A stretch of DNA of 64,000 nucleotides from Homarus americanus (GCF_018991925.1 NW_024732415.1:1794338-1858337); one strand, 5' to 3'. Positions 11,600 through 25,535 are shown, counted from the stretch's first letter. Notes: generated from the sequence alone by a model not told the origin. Translations and numbers: made by a program.

Positions 11600-12723
11600 C
11601 TCAACTCACTCTTGAGTATCCTGAAGCAGCTTCATGTTCATCTTATAACAACAGAGAGACAGTAATGAACATATTTTACTGAACATGGCAGAGTTAGTCT
11701 CTCTCTTTTTCTTCTAGGGAGGAAGGGATTTATAACAAAAGCCAAAGGTCCAATACCTGTAGTACATCGTGTAATCCCTTAATTAAGTTGTAGACTGTGT
11801 TAAACTCATCAGGTAATAACGTCAGGTTCCAATTATATCCCCGCCCCTTGCAACTGTCAGCAAACTCTGGGGTCTGGACAATCTGTAAAACACGTTTGGT
11901 GAGAATTTATGAAAGAGAGTTCTCATATTAAGAGGTATTTGAACACACGCACACACACACTATACCGTACCATCGACCTCCTGTCAGCCTTGAGGTGGTG
12001 AAAGGCTTGTATAGATACGAGGGTGTAATTTCAGAAAGAGAATTGAAGATCTTAATGTTTTTGATTCACTGATGGTTCTTAAGTCGGCGAACGCTCTATA
12101 CAGGCACAGATGAGTCTTAATTTGGCGGAGGGTCATTATTTTCTCGGATCATCTTTGTTTTCACCCGGTAATCATTTCATTTCACTAATTATATTTACTT
12201 TCACAAATTTTCATTAATTTCGTGAGTGACAAATATTGTTATTGTGTCCTAAAGAAGTTCCACAACACCGATCACTAACAAATTATTATTCCACTATATA
12301 GCGTTATCACGAACACGATAATGCAGTCATAAAAATAATATACATTATATAATAGTCTTCCCTTTACCTATCAGAACGTCTCCATTTTCTACCGGAACTT
12401 CGTTTTCTTTGCATCTTGTGGAAAATGACAAACACACACAAACATATACACAAATATGAACAAAAAGCATCAATATCAACACATTTACATGACTTAAATA
12501 TTAATAAAAGAAAATATATAAGTTATGAAATGTGATGCTCCAACTCTCAAGACCAGCACAGGAGTAAGAGTTATAGCTACAATAGGCTACACACTCACTG
12601 TTAAAAGAGTTTGGCCTTTGTGAAAGTAAAACCAGTTTGTTCCAATATTTAGGGTGTGACACTGGGACTTTGTATTCATTTTGCCTTTCCCAGTGCAATA
12701 ACCTGCTTCTTCAATTTTCATGA

Positions 12724-12763
<40 letters not shown>

Positions 12764-13317
12764 CAATTATGAGTAACATGATACAAAAATAAAAGAGAAA
12801 ATAGACAAAGGAATAAAATATTGAAAAAAATAAATAAAAAAAATATAAAGAAAAAATTAAGACAAACACGAAATAAGATTAAGAAAGAAACAGAGAGAGA
12901 CGAGAGAAGGAGAACAGGTGAAAATGAAAGTGACAAAGACTAATACGGAGAGAGAAACCGGTAAAGAAACATAATAAATGAGAGACAAAGAAAAATAAAC
13001 TCACAGATGATTAGAGAGATTTTGAAACAGAAATCAAATAAACGAATAAGAGAAAGAGATAGAAAGGAAAGAAAAAAAGAAGGAAAATAAAGAACTAAGA
13101 CTACAACAAATAGAATAAAAAAATAAAAAAAATATATATATGAGGAAAGTAAAGAGAGAGAGAGAGAGTAAAAACAAGTAGAAAGAGAGGAGGAGGAGAG
13201 AGATAAATATAGTAACAGCCACGAGAGGGTTACATTGTGGTCACGTCACCAAGACCATCACCAATGATACACCACACTTCACCTTCCTTCCCACACAAAT
13301 GATGATGATGTAAAATG
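11600..13317. other. No gene seen; unique then A/GA-rich sequence
   Basis: AT-rich unique sequence runs to about 12720. A (GA)n tract is at 12730-12761 and an A-rich, GA-rich low-complexity stretch at 12770-13215. I see no coding evidence. Confidence 0.6.
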
Positions 13318-13355
<38 letters not shown>

Positions 13356-13800
13356 CATGTTTCTCAGTCTTCCTCTATGTATACACCTCACACTGACACT
13401 TATATTATACATTTCACACTATACATGTCTCATACTGTATACATGTCTCACACTGTATACATGCCTCACTGTATACATGTCTTCACACTGTATACATGCC
13501 TCACACTGTATACATGCCTCACACTGTATACTGTCTCACACTGTATACATGTCTCATACTGTATACATGCCTCACACTGTATACATGTCTCACACTGTAT
13601 ACATGCCTCTACACTGTATACATGCCTCACACTGTATACATGTCTCACACTGTATACATGCCTCACACTGTATATATGTTCACACTGTATACATGCCTCA
13701 CACTGTATACATGTCTCACACTGTATACATGCCTCACACTGATATGCCTCACACTGTATACATGCCCTCACTGTATACATGTCCTATACTGTATACACTA
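13318..13800. repeat. (CT)n and 18-bp minisatellite
   Basis: A (CT)n tract at 13318-13355 is followed at about 13400-13800 by over 20 copies of an 18-bp unit, TCACACTGTATACATGCC, with frequent one- to three-base indels. The Tyr/Cys/His-rich ORFs here are repeat translations. Confidence 0.93.
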
Positions 13801-14164
13801 TACTGTACACAACCTGCCCTAAGCACCCTTGACCTCCTCCACCCCATTACTGGTATATATGTGATGTTCTTGCTGGTGTTTGTTATTGTTTATTTATTCA
13901 CCGCCAGGATCTTAGCGGTTCTTGCTCTTCGTAGTTAAATGGACTAAAGGTTAACAATTAATAAATCAATGTTTTCATGTCCAATGTATTTTTTTTTCTC
14001 GCAAGGAACTTCATGTACTTACTTATGTATTTAATTTTATTTTATTTTTCAATATTGAGTTTTTGGTGCTTTTATATTTATTTCCTATTTTAGGTCAGAG
14101 AGAAGAGAGAGGATGTGGTATTGTGGTAGTGCCTCCTGTGGTAGTACCTTCAATGGTGGTGTCT

Positions 14165-14166
<2 letters not shown>

Positions 14167-14203
<37 letters not shown>

Positions 14204-14270
14204 TACACTATGAGTGGGCAGGCAGGTTGGGGCAGGCAGGTGGGTAGGTGGGTGGGTGGGTGGGTGGGTG
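14167..14270. repeat. (GT)n and GGGT-rich tract
   Basis: A (GT)n tract at 14167-14202 is followed by a GGCAGG/GGTGGGTG-rich stretch. The runs of three Gs could form a G-quadruplex on the + strand. Confidence 0.85.
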
Positions 14271-14449
14271 CCTACCATCGCTGTGTGATCACAATCTTTC
14301 AGTGAAGGGCCATTGGAGAAACCCTAGACAGAAAATCGTCTGTGGGAAGATAATGGATTTACCCCTGCAGTCAACTGCTCTGGGTAACACATAAATATAA
14401 AGATCCATTAAAACGCGAATGACGGAATAAGCGGAAGAGATAACCAACA

Positions 14450-15030
14450 TGGGAACCCAACGATTACAACACCATATGAAGACAGTACAAGATGGACACT
14501 GTACAGGCTAGTAAGACGAAACCCAATAAACTGAGCTATCGGCAGTCCATTGCAACTCTCCCTTTCCTCGTTGTTGCAGCTATCTACGACCTGAATCAGG
14601 AACGGAGAGCTAAGATGCGTGGTTGCAGCCTGCGCTACATCCTCACCGCGTAGATAAACTCACGCACAGTCATCATCCAGCTCATGATACATTTCATCAT
14701 CATCAGAACCCTTATACTCCCAAAAGTCCTCTGGCGACAGACGGGGACAGGCAGAGATGACTGCTGGGAGTCTCTAGTCACAACTCTGCACATGGGCGGC
14801 ATAGATAAGATGGTCGTTTATACACTGGGATTTAGGCAGCAGTGCAATCCGGTCCTGTCTGTGAGACTGAGCAGCCCTTTCGAGGAGCCGCTCTGCTGAC
14901 CCCACATGGGGAGGGAACTAGAAAAGGTGTTTAAACATAGCCTGCCTAAAGAGTCAACCTGACTGGGCAACCGCACCAAGTAACGTGATCCTTATACAGT
15001 CAAAAACATCACAAGAGAACGAGGCAAAAA
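14450..15030 (+). other. Probable 5' part of a decayed LINE
   Basis: This GC-richer sequence directly precedes the endonuclease-like ORF, has no simple repeats and several stop codons. I include it as a likely untranslated or decayed 5' region of the same element, by adjacency only. Confidence 0.3.
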
Positions 15031-15036
15031 CAAACT

Positions 15037-15935
15037 ATGAAACCTCTTATGGATGGAATGTCAGGACCCTTCTGGATACTGGCACAAATGAGCGTGGCAA
15101 AAGAACTGTCTAGGTATAACATCGACAAACCAGCCATTAGTGAGTCCCGGCTCCCAGACGAAGGTCGACTCACAAGAAGGAGGGGGGCAGCTATACCTTC
15201 TTCTGGAAGGGTAAGCTGTGCTGTGGAGAGAAATTGCATTTACGGAGTTGGTTTTGCCAGTCACCAATCCATCCTACACAGGCCTGTTGAGATCAACGAG
15301 CGTCTCATGATGCTCAGAGGCCCACTGAATCACTCACGTCATGCCTTCTTCATCAATGCATACTCCCCAACACTGGATGCAGAGGATGACATCAAGGAGG
15401 CCTCTTATGCCGACCTTAAGAGCGTGCTAACTTCTATCCCCAGAGAAAATAAGGTTGTGCTCCTAGGTGACTTCAATGCCATAATTGGCAGAGATGCTGA
15501 CATATGACAGGGAACCATTGGGAGAATTGACTATGCAAGTGTAATCCCAACTGCCTACTCCTCCTCAGCAAGTGTGCTGCACACAACCTCACTATCACCA
15601 ACACCTTGTTTAGGCAGGCCGACAAGTTCAAGGGATCTTGGCAACACCCACAATCCAAAGATTGGCATCACATTGACTACATTACTGCCAGAGAAAGAGA
15701 TCGCTGACTGTCCTCATTACTCGAGCCATGCGTGGCTCAGACCACTGTGACACTGATCATCGGCTCGTCACAGCCAAACTCTCCCTTTACGTTGTGTCAA
15801 AAAAAGCGAAAGCAACAAGCCTCCAGAAGCGGTTTCAAAACCAATCGACTGAAGGATCCAGCAGTAACACATGCTTTCAGAGAACAGCTAGACGATGGGC
15901 TGATAAAATAACCCGACAACAAATAACCTGATTCC
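15037..15935 (+). mobile_element. Decayed non-LTR retrotransposon, AP-endonuclease domain
   Basis: An open frame at 15037-15507 carries blocks typical of the LINE endonuclease domain: an ISESRLPDEGRL segment (where related elements have a catalytic E), a VNAYSPT-like FINAYSPTLD and the VLLGDFNA block. After an in-frame stop, further pieces in shifted frames give DWHHIDYI and, at about 15728-15790, GSDHCDTDHRLV, matching the terminal SDH signature. The order and spacing fit an RTE/CFDP2-like endonuclease. Several frameshifts and stops make it inactive. No reverse transcriptase follows that I can recognise, although decayed sequence continues to about 16370. Confidence 0.8.
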
Positions 15936-16736
15936 GAGTGCCGAGTGGGGTATCCTGAGAGGTGTCATCACAAAAACCTACATCGACACCCTCGGCCACA
16001 TCAGCTAAGAAATCGACGTACTTCTCTAAGGTAAACAAGCTGCCTTCATTTACTGGTAAAACAACCCCCAGTCAATACTTTCCGCCGGCAGAAGTGAGGT
16101 GAATAATGCCCTCTCACTGTGCCTCAACAAATCACCACTAAGGGCCAGTCATCTAAAAAATTGTAACACTGCAACTGAACACAGGCATGAAAAAATATAG
16201 CAAGTCACATACAATACACCTCCGGTATGTTGGAACCCTGTCAAGTAGAGGAGCGAAAGAGACCATATATGAGTAGCTGTCGTCATCCCGGAGACTAATA
16301 TTAACCTCTCGGGTGATGACTATGTAAGAGAGGATGTGATCTAACTACTCCTTTAACTGAATGTTGAAAAATTATACACGAAGAATAAAAATATTGCTCA
16401 AACATTGCTATTCACATGATCATATATAGACCTGTTAAAGTCCCCACCTCCCCCACCTCCCCCCGCACCCTGGCCTTGTTCACTGTCATGGAGGAAACTG
16501 ATGTATGGGAACTGATCTTCAAGCATCTAAGCACAAGAAGTTCTTTTGACAATGATATATTTCTCTACTACTCTCCGCTCAACAGGCCATCTTTAAAAAA
16601 TTATCTGTGTCATAACTGTTGCAAAAAATTTCAGATTTCTGTATAATGAATGGGGACAGCGATGAGGTAGAGCGGGCGTCACCAGCAGCTCGACCAGGAG
16701 AGACTCAGCTCGATATGGTCACACTGTACCTCCCCA
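15936..16736. other. Decayed LINE remainder and unassigned sequence
   Basis: Sequence after the endonuclease block has no long frame. It may be the decayed remainder of the element to about 16370. Short ORFs at 16416-16843 have no feature I recognise. Confidence 0.3.
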
Positions 16737-16808
16737 ACACAACACAACTCTGTATCATCACCATCATCACCATCATCACCATCATCACCATCATCAACAT
16801 CATCATGA
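16737..16808. repeat. (ATC)n microsatellite
   Basis: Imperfect CATCAC/CATCAT trinucleotide tract. Confidence 0.9.
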
Positions 16809-16849
16809 ATGGTTTTTCCTCAAGTGCTGCACTAAAAGACTAAGCCGAG

Positions 16850-18480
16850 GCAGATTACTCCAGCAGAAGCACTTGATACAGTGTGACCTTCAGTACGTAG
16901 CGCCTCTTACATTGGGTCAATGAAAACAACAGAGAAATATTGACAATATATCTTTACTTAATGTAATGATTAATAAACAAAATAAAAACAGGTAAATTGA
17001 AGCTACAAAGAGACTCTCCATGACCCAGTGAGTATGGCCTCGCTTAAAAAAAATAATAATGATGATAAAATTATTTATGACCTGATGCGTCCTGAAGAAG
17101 TCTCACCTCTGCGGTAAAAACACAGCGTCACTATGTGTCTGTCAGCTTATATAATTATATGTAGATTTTAGTAACGAAATACTCATAAGTTTTCAGGACA
17201 ACACCTGTAGGCAAGTCGCAGTGTTTTCCTTACCTGGTCTTTCGTATTGTTTTCTTTGGTAGTAAATAGTTACAGGGGTAGCAACAGTACTTTCCTTCAT
17301 CTTACAAAACAATTATTACTTTGATAAAACCCAAATGAGAGACGTGGGTGTCTTTAGCATGTACAGTTGTGACCAAAATTCCCTCAACAGTGGCGATATC
17401 TAACAGCCACTGGCGGGTCATCTACGCCATCTGCTGTATATACCACAATAACCCGAAAATAAATAAATAAATATAAAAAGCGAAAGAAAAATCAGAGTAT
17501 ATATATATATGTTAAAATCCCACACTTTAAAGTATCTGAAGAATAATGTTCCACACCAGAACGTTTGTCATCACCTGTGCATAACGTTCAATCATCTAGG
17601 AAACACTAAACCTTAAACATAAAGTGATATATGACACTTGTATGTTGATTCACCTCAGCGCCTCTTGTGAAATTGTTGATAGTTTCACAGCGAGGGTCTT
17701 CAGTAGTTAACACTCACCGCCTGCAGTGTGTCATCTCTTCTCACTTATAACGACTTACAATCATCTCATTAACAATTTCAGTCCGTCATCTGACTTACGT
17801 TTATCATTTTATAACGCGTCTTGCATTTACAATTGTTTCGCCATTTACAACAATGTTAAAAAGATCGATAATTTGTTTGACTGTTTTACAACGCACCTGA
17901 ACAGACTCACATCACCATTTGTTTAAAGAAATTATTATTCTATTTAATTTAATCGGTATTTACAATTAGTTATGATGGCTTCCTCTAGCGATATACCCTG
18001 AAAGAGCGAGCATTATGTTCTTTTGAAGACGAGGGTTTAAATCATAACTCTTTGAGGACGATGGTTTAAACACAGGGATGAGCGAACTTTCTATAGTAAT
18101 TAACCACATTACAAACACGTACCGCAGCCACCACACAGTGTAATTATGTACGGTAATATATATTAAATTCAGAAAAATAAAACATAAAATTGTCCATTAA
18201 GAACTATAGAAGTATGCCATATATTGAGACAAGTATTGGTGTACACAACAAGTGGGTGGCAATAATTAATGCAACATAAAATTGTTTCATATTCAACAAT
18301 ACAAAAGGAAATTGTTGCTAAGACTCATATGAAACTCGAGACAGAATGGCCTCTGTAATTTGGTGAAATCTGGTCAAAATTTAGTAAAAGCTGCTTCCAC
18401 AACTTCCTTTATGTGATCGTTAGTGAGTTTTGAGAGTTACAGAACAGTACTGGCTCTTTATACAAGTCTGCTGGCAACAG
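16850..18480. other. No gene seen; AT-rich unique sequence
   Basis: I see no supported gene. Two monomers related to the 29-bp array of 25.5-26.4 kb occur at about 18022-18075 (GACGAGGGTTTAAA followed by ATAACTCTTTGAGGACGA). Confidence 0.5.
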
Positions 18481-18481
18481 T

Positions 18482-18648
18482 AGGTACCAATACTAAGGTA
18501 CCAACACTAAGGTACCAACACTAAGGTACCAACACTAAGGTACCAACACTAAGGTACCAACACTAAGGTACCAACACTAAGGTACCAACACTAAGGTACC
18601 AACACTAAGGTACCAACACTAAGGTACCAACACTAAGGTACCAACTAC
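18482..18648. repeat. 14-bp minisatellite (AAGGTACCAACACT)
   Basis: About 12 near-perfect head-to-tail copies. Confidence 0.95.
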
Positions 18649-18779
18649 TGCAAGATCTCACACATAATATAATACCGTGTAGTAGTATTATCGACATGTT
18701 TTTTGCCACCACAGAGCGAGTTAACCCCGGAGTCTGTGATGAGAGATTACCCGTTACTAAGAGTGAGATAATGCCCCCC

Positions 18780-20026
18780 CCCCCTGTCTCTCCACAAACC
18801 AAAATATCCAGATAAAAACTAAAATAAATAAATATTACCGATCATCTCTATAATCACAATCACTAATGTATATAATTATAATATACATCACTATAATCAT
18901 AATCAATAATCTAGTATAACTCTATATTAATCATATTTCTTCCCTCTATTAGCATAACCGGTCATCAAACTCACTACATGTATATATGAATAAATTGTGT
19001 GTGTTTATATGACACATTATCGCCTCTGAATCTTATGTATATTAAATTAAAACTTTTCTTTATATAAACTGTCAATAACGTTATATATAAATCGCGTGAA
19101 TATAAGATCTACATTGTACGTTTTAAATAAATTATCATAGGTCATACTATATAAATTTTGTGTGTATATTAACGATTATATAAATTATCAGATTTGGAAA
19201 AAAATATTAACACTATAGTTATTTTATATAAACTGTTTAATATTTTTCATATAAATTACTCAGATGTATATAGTAAGAAAGGAAGAAGAGTGACTGATAA
19301 TTATGGAAGGAAATATATAGTGAAGATGGAAAATAAATAACGTGAAAAGATGTAGATGAGAAAAATATGAAAGAATGGATCAAAACGTCCCATTGCAAAA
19401 CAAATCTATTATTTCTGGGGTCCATTAAACCATAAACCCGTTATTACTGGGGCCCATTAGGACTACAACCCATTAATACCTCTACCCAATCAGAAGAAAA
19501 TCCCCCATTGATTCAATTCCAACCCTCACAACACGTCAACCAAATCTAAGGAGTTCCCCCTCCAAAATCTGAAACACCTCCGTTTTCTGAGATGTTTCTT
19601 CCATCACTTTCACTTTCCACTCACTGGGGTTACGCTTGGTTGCGAATACAGTGGGAGGGCAACGTAATCTCCAGGAAGTAAGCCCTCACCTCTAGGGCAT
19701 TGCAGGCAGGATGTTTACCTGATAATCACCTTATATGTAGACCTGTATAATTTGGTTACGTAATCCACTGAGTAAGGTTGCAGTTTTTTTGTCAAATGCG
19801 TTTTCTTTCTCTCTCGTCTAGGATGGGGCAAGTCGTATAAAAACACACACACACACACTTTCATGCCGCCCCAGTTTACATACATTCTTAGTGACCCACA
19901 GCACCTCACTCTCGGGTCACTGTCTGAAATTAATAAGCAGGTGATGACAGGTACGATCCCTCCAGTACAATGACTTAAATCTCTGTCTGCCTCGTCATTA
20001 TACTCAAGTGGTTAAACCTCGTATTT
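18780..20026. other. No gene seen; AT-rich sequence
   Basis: Very AT-rich at about 18800-19260. At 19410-19470 short near-repeats of the type GGGGTCCATTA occur. No coding evidence. Confidence 0.5.
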
Positions 20027-20180
20027 AATAAGGGGGGGGGACAAATCGTAGTTCCTAAAGGGTAAAATTATCGTACTTAAGGTGTTAATTTATTGTACTC
20101 AAGAGGATAAATAGTCGTACTCAAGGGGATAAATCATCGTACTCAAGGGATCAAATGTTAAATCATCGTACTAGAATACT
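20027..20180. repeat. Degenerate repeat of about 23 bp
   Basis: Five or six diverged copies of a unit close to GATAAATCATCGTACTCAAG. A second degenerate repeat of the ATTAGGACACGG type lies at about 20410-20505. Confidence 0.7.
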
Positions 20181-20509
20181 GAAAAAAAAAGAACATATCA
20201 ATTACTTCAACTGTCAACAGATCTGATAGTAAACAAACCAAGAGGCAACAGAAAGAGCAGTGACAGAGGACATGAACTGGGCAGACGAGGAAGGTAAACA
20301 ATGGTAAGGTGTGTTAATTACTCAGAGCACCTTGGAGATAGTCACCTGGACTTGAGACGTCTTCTATCTCGGTTCACTTCAAGTTGAAAGGAAAAGTAGA
20401 TGATTTAAGGCCCATTAGGACACGGAGGCCATTAGGACCACCCACTAGGATACGGGGGTGGGGGCATTAGGACACGGGGACTCATTAGGACACGAAGACC
20501 CAATAACCC

Positions 20510-21150
20510 TTTCGCCGCATTTCACGCACTTGCGATTTTATTCAGCTTAGGGTAACCTCCCGCTGTGAAGGGGTTAAGAAACGGGGGCCAAATTAGTACA
20601 TGGAACCCATCTGATCTTTCTCAGACAACTAGACCAGCAGGACGAGGCGTGGTGTTGTGTTCCCTTAGAGTTTACTGTGACGTTCAGCACCCCCTCAGGC
20701 ACCTGTGTTTAAATTGGACCGTCTTAGCCTATGACGACAAAGAACCCAGTCGAAAAAACAACTTATAAATGGAACTTATTAAGATACCTTGAATTTTAAT
20801 TGACACTTTGGTTAACAAAAACAATATTTATGTTTGTTTACTGAATTTACTGATAAGAAAAACTTCAAACTTTTACTTTCACTCAAGGTCTCTCCGTTTT
20901 CTGATTTACGAGAGATTAGGTCAGGTATAACCAAAGAATATATTAAATCTCACGGATAATTACTTGGTATTTATCGCTAGGTATATACACAGTACCAGCA
21001 TTATCTACGTGTAAACAGGCGTATCTGTGGTATATACAGTATATATATATATACATTATTGTTATAAAAAGAATTGGTAGTTACAAGATGTATATACGAC
21101 AGAAATATACAAAAATGATTGGGTCATGAGAGATACCATAGATAATATCT
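20510..21150. other. No gene seen; AT-rich unique sequence
   Basis: Unique AT-rich sequence without a supported coding frame. Confidence 0.5.
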
Positions 21151-21157
21151 AGTTAAC

Positions 21158-21700
21158 ATGATAATTAAACGTGCACATGATGCATCCTCAACATTGCTAA
21201 AGCTGCCCTCCGAAAGCTGGGAATGCTGTACAGATGTGAGCTACTTCACTCATGAGCAGTTGCTTCAAATATATAAGGGATTCATTTGCCCTAACTTGGA
21301 GTACTGCTCTCATATCTGGGTGGCTCTTCTTCTGTCCAACTGTTAGATAGGGTGGAATCAAAGGCATTTCGTCACTAATCTTTCTTCCCTTTCTCTTCTC
21401 CACAATGTTGCTTCACTCTCTCTCTCTTTTACAGGTACTTTAAAAGGGCAATGTTCGGTGGCTTTGGCATTCTGTGTACCGCCGACGAGGCAGTGGGCTC
21501 GCTTACTCGTCTTGCCCGCGGTGCCCGCCATTTCTGTGGAAGTCGGTCACACTAGTTTTTTAAAACTAGAATAACCCGTTATGGTAGTTCCTTCATTCCT
21601 CACACAGCCAGACAATGGAATGCTCTGCCTTCTTCTGTGCTCCATCCTCTGACAATGTCTCACTTCAAAAAGAAGGTTTTCCGGCATCTTTGTGGTGTAC
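21158..21700 (+). mobile_element. Decayed non-LTR retrotransposon, 3' end of reverse transcriptase ORF
   Basis: Three frames together give the tail of a LINE reverse transcriptase ORF. A-L-R-K-L-G-M-L-Y-R is followed, after a one-base shift, by SYFTHEQLLQIYKGF and the hallmark PNLEYCSHIW. Beyond a stop come a DRVESKAF-like segment, WARLLVLP-like residues, HTARQWNALPSSV and FKKKVFRHL. This is the conserved C-terminal arrangement of Jockey/CR1-type elements, where an LEYxSxxW motif precedes an RxWNxLP block. Frameshifts and stops make it a relic. A C-rich tract at 21735-21826 follows. Confidence 0.85.
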
Positions 21701-21734
21701 ATTAACATAGTCTTTTTATCATCTATTAGTTTTA

Positions 21735-21826
21735 TCCCCTCCCCCAGCCCTCCCCAGCCCCTCCCCCAGCCCTCCCCCAGCCCCTCCCCCAGCCTCCCAG
21801 CCCTCCCCCAGCCCCCCCAGCCCGTT
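21735..21826. repeat. C-rich simple repeat (CCCCCAGCC)
   Basis: Imperfect tandem CCTCCCCCAGCC units, directly after the LINE relic. Confidence 0.85.
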
Positions 21827-21889
21827 ATTGCTCGATCATATGTGTCGGGGAGGAGTATTCCCTATATACATATATATATATAAGATACA

Positions 21890-23121
21890 TAATTGAGGTA
21901 TACATTTGAGTTCAGGAAAATCGGTATATCACAGTGTTGACTAATGCGATACATAAACGCATATACATGTTATCTACGGATGTATGTATGAGGTGTATAC
22001 TGTATATTTACCCAGAAAAATTAATGTCACCACAGAGTTTATACGACAATATATAGTTATTATAGGATATCACAGTTATTATCCGGTATAGTCTAACATA
22101 TTAAGGTATTCATGTTGATATACCTGAGAATATACGTATATAATAAGAACAATATACCTTTAAGAATACTAAAAGGTGACTAATCTTATTATCAAGGTTA
22201 ATCTAGTGTGTACAGATGGCTAAATAAATTATCTAAAATTCCTTGAGTGAAGACGAGTGTGTAAGGTAAACAAACATAACTATTGGTACAGCTGGCAGCC
22301 ATGAATGAAGAGCCACACTTTAGTAAACACAGAGGAACCTGGAACAGTTGACAGCCTTCATGTTTCAAATTTACATCGATTTTTTTTCAATTATTATTTC
22401 AAGCTTAAATATTTACCAAACTATATGAACAATATTAAAGAGAAATACGTAATAATAAATAAGTTGTCTTAAACATTTCACACACATAAAGAAAGGTTAA
22501 CTCACATTAAGTTAAGCTAAACACGCTATTAACTAACACAAGTTGACATTACTTCTAGTACTTGTGTCTAAACATATGCATATGAGAAAGCGAATAGGTA
22601 ATATGTATTCACTGAAGGAAGTACATATGACGTTTATGGAGATTCATGATTCACGACTAACAAGAGAATTATATACTGTATGTATATGACCAAGATAACG
22701 TGGTTTAGATTAAGTTAGGTTGAATTAGGTTAGATCGAATTTGGTTAAGTTGAGTTAGGTTAGATTGGGATAAGATAGATCAAGCTTGGGGTAAATTAGG
22801 TCTTTAAATTAAGGTCTTTAACATTACCTTCAACGTTGCCAGGGTCTTTAAACACCATGGCAATCAGGTCTTATACACACTACTGGAGTAAGACTTCACC
22901 CACACACTACTGGAGTAAAACCTCAGCTACCAGTACCGGATCTTAGCTAAGTCTTATGAGGTAACTGACGTCCACTAACTTCCCTCGTCACCGTCATGTA
23001 CAAATTTCATAGGTACTGTAGCCCCGACTATCCCACGGTTACCTGGCGAGACCGATGTCCACCTGTGTACTAGAGCGAAAATTGGTTCCCAGTACGATTG
23101 AATGTTAGCGTGTCTGTGTAC

Positions 23122-23128
<7 letters not shown>
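21890..23128. other. No gene seen; AT-rich, degenerate TTAGG-like stretch
   Basis: AT-rich unique sequence. Diverged TTAGGTT-like units occur at 22708-22810. No coding evidence. Confidence 0.5.
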
Positions 23129-23192
<64 letters not shown>

Positions 23193-23515
23193 TTTCATAA
23201 GCCTCTTGGCTATACTAAATCTGGCTTCAACGAATTTGTTTATTAATTATCTCTATAATTTACCTTTCTACATATCACCTGTCTCTTATTCACGTCATTA
23301 TAATAAACCTACCTATAATCAAGTCATATCTGGCATTAATTAACCTGTCTTTCTGGTTCTGACTATTATTTCACCTGCCTTAATTAACCTGTCAATTATC
23401 GACCTGTCTATAATTTACCTATCTATTAATTCACCTGTCTATAATTTCACTTGCCTCAATTAACCTGTCAATTATCCACCTGTCTATAATTTACCTGTCC
23501 ATAATTAACCTGAGA
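23129..23515. repeat. (GT)n and degenerate CACCTGTCTATAATTT repeat
   Basis: A (GT)n tract at 23129-23191 and, at about 23340-23512, a diverged 17-22 bp tandem repeat around CACCTGTCTATAATTT. Confidence 0.8.
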
Positions 23516-23903
23516 GCATTATAGGCAGTACTTCAGTCATGTTCGTAGAGTCCTGCTTATGACTGATCTCATTTTCATGTTACATTGTGTCTCATCACTT
23601 TCAGGCCGAGTCACTACTTCCATATTCATGTCATCACTTTCCTATCACCATATCATCACTTTTACGATACATAAAACAGAGAAGGTGAAGAGTCATGTTT
23701 CTCGCCAGGTCTCATCATGCTCACTCGACCAGGGCAGTTTACCTTGACATTAATTTAATCTGTAGCAGTTCTAATAGGTCGTTCACTTTCTCTATCGCTC
23801 GGCCTGTCTATAGAAGGATAATAAGTGAAAGGAAGAGTGAACTGGTGAAAAGACCTAACTGAAGATTTGATAACAACACAAGAAAAGAAAATAATATAAT
23901 GTA

Positions 23904-24160
<257 letters not shown>

Positions 24161-24487
24161 ACTCCTCCTCATGGCCAGGTGTGTCTCCAACTCACCTTCA
24201 AGACATTGCTAATTAGCTTTAAAAAAAACTTCCTATAATATTGTTATCACCATCACGTGTATGTTAACCTTCATGTTGGGCTATCACATTCCTATAACCA
24301 TCTTCCATACATTCCTAAATCATTCTCCTACCTAACATACATCCATCATAAACTCCTAAGTCATTCTCCTAACTAATGGGGGAAAATCAGACCTGGCTTG
24401 GGGGAGAACGTCAGCCAGGTTCTGATTGGTTGAAGGATCAGTGACGTCATGCGGTTAAAGATAGATGAGGGTTGTGTTGCAGTGTCT

Positions 24488-24540
24488 TGTTAGGTTAGGT
24501 TAGGTTAGGTTAGGTTAGGTTAGGTTAGGTTAGGTTAGGT
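24488..24540. repeat. Interstitial (TTAGG)n array
   Basis: About ten perfect TTAGG units on the + strand, the opposite orientation from the CCTAA arrays at 5.5 and 33.9 kb. Confidence 0.95.
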
Positions 24541-25535
24541 CGATGTGTAGTTCAACCAGTCATGTGTTAGGTCAGGCTCGTTAGCAGTCTAGTTGTTGGG
24601 TCGCTAAATCAGAGGCTTAAGAGAATGATGCATCATAATATGGTTCGTTATAGTGTGAACCTTGATATACGGTATTACAATTATTGAGATTTGTTATAGC
24701 GAGTGGCATCAGGTACGGTATATAATTTATGGTTCGTTATAGCGAGGGATTTAAAGATGGTATATTAATTATCTAAATTCGCTATAGCACGAGAATTACA
24801 ATATCGCAATCAATGCGGTTTGGTTATAACGCGAGTCTTAAACCAGGTGAGTACGTGTGAGTTTCATTAGGCCGTAAAGCGTGGGAACTGAGGGTCAAGT
24901 TACCTGTAGTGTAGAGTACAGGTGATACCAGGGTCAAGAGGTGAGAGAGGCCTAAATAAAGCGATAAACAAGAAAACAGATAATGTACAGATAGATTGAG
25001 AGCAGAAAGAGCAAAGAGAGATTGACGCGGACACACTTAATTCTCGAAGCAATAAGACACTTTAAGATGGTGAACCACTTATAGGTATTGTAAGTGTGGA
25101 TGTAATAAGTGCACGGATGAACACTTGTACACACTTAAATAATAACACACAGTACACCCAAACCCGTACAAAGGATTATGTAAGTATATTTGCATTCACG
25201 CACGTACATACAAACAACCACGCACATATATAATTACATGTGAGCTTCTACACACACACACACATATACACACACGTGACTTCATACTTTCACCAAATTC
25301 ACCATCACAATTTCCAGGCAGGTTAATTCAGGGTTATGAAAGAGATAATTAATTTAGATACTCTTTAATTACGGTAATACTGTAGATGGAATTATTGATT
25401 ACACAACACTGAATTAAGCCACAATAGTGAGTGACATAATCATGATATTTTCAGCTCAGTGTATCGAATTACTCGTATGTAGGTAAGGTGATATACTGAA
25501 GGATATTAAAAGGTCGACGATTTTAAGTTTAATAA
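24541..25535. other. No gene seen; degenerate repeat of about 55 bp
   Basis: At about 24640-24835 three or four diverged copies of a unit with GGTTCGTTATAGCGAG can be followed. The remainder is AT-rich unique sequence. Confidence 0.5.

Noticed and set aside
24440..24450. CRE-like TGACGTCA site
   Set aside because: A single 8-mer match far from any supported promoter is expected by chance in 64 kb.
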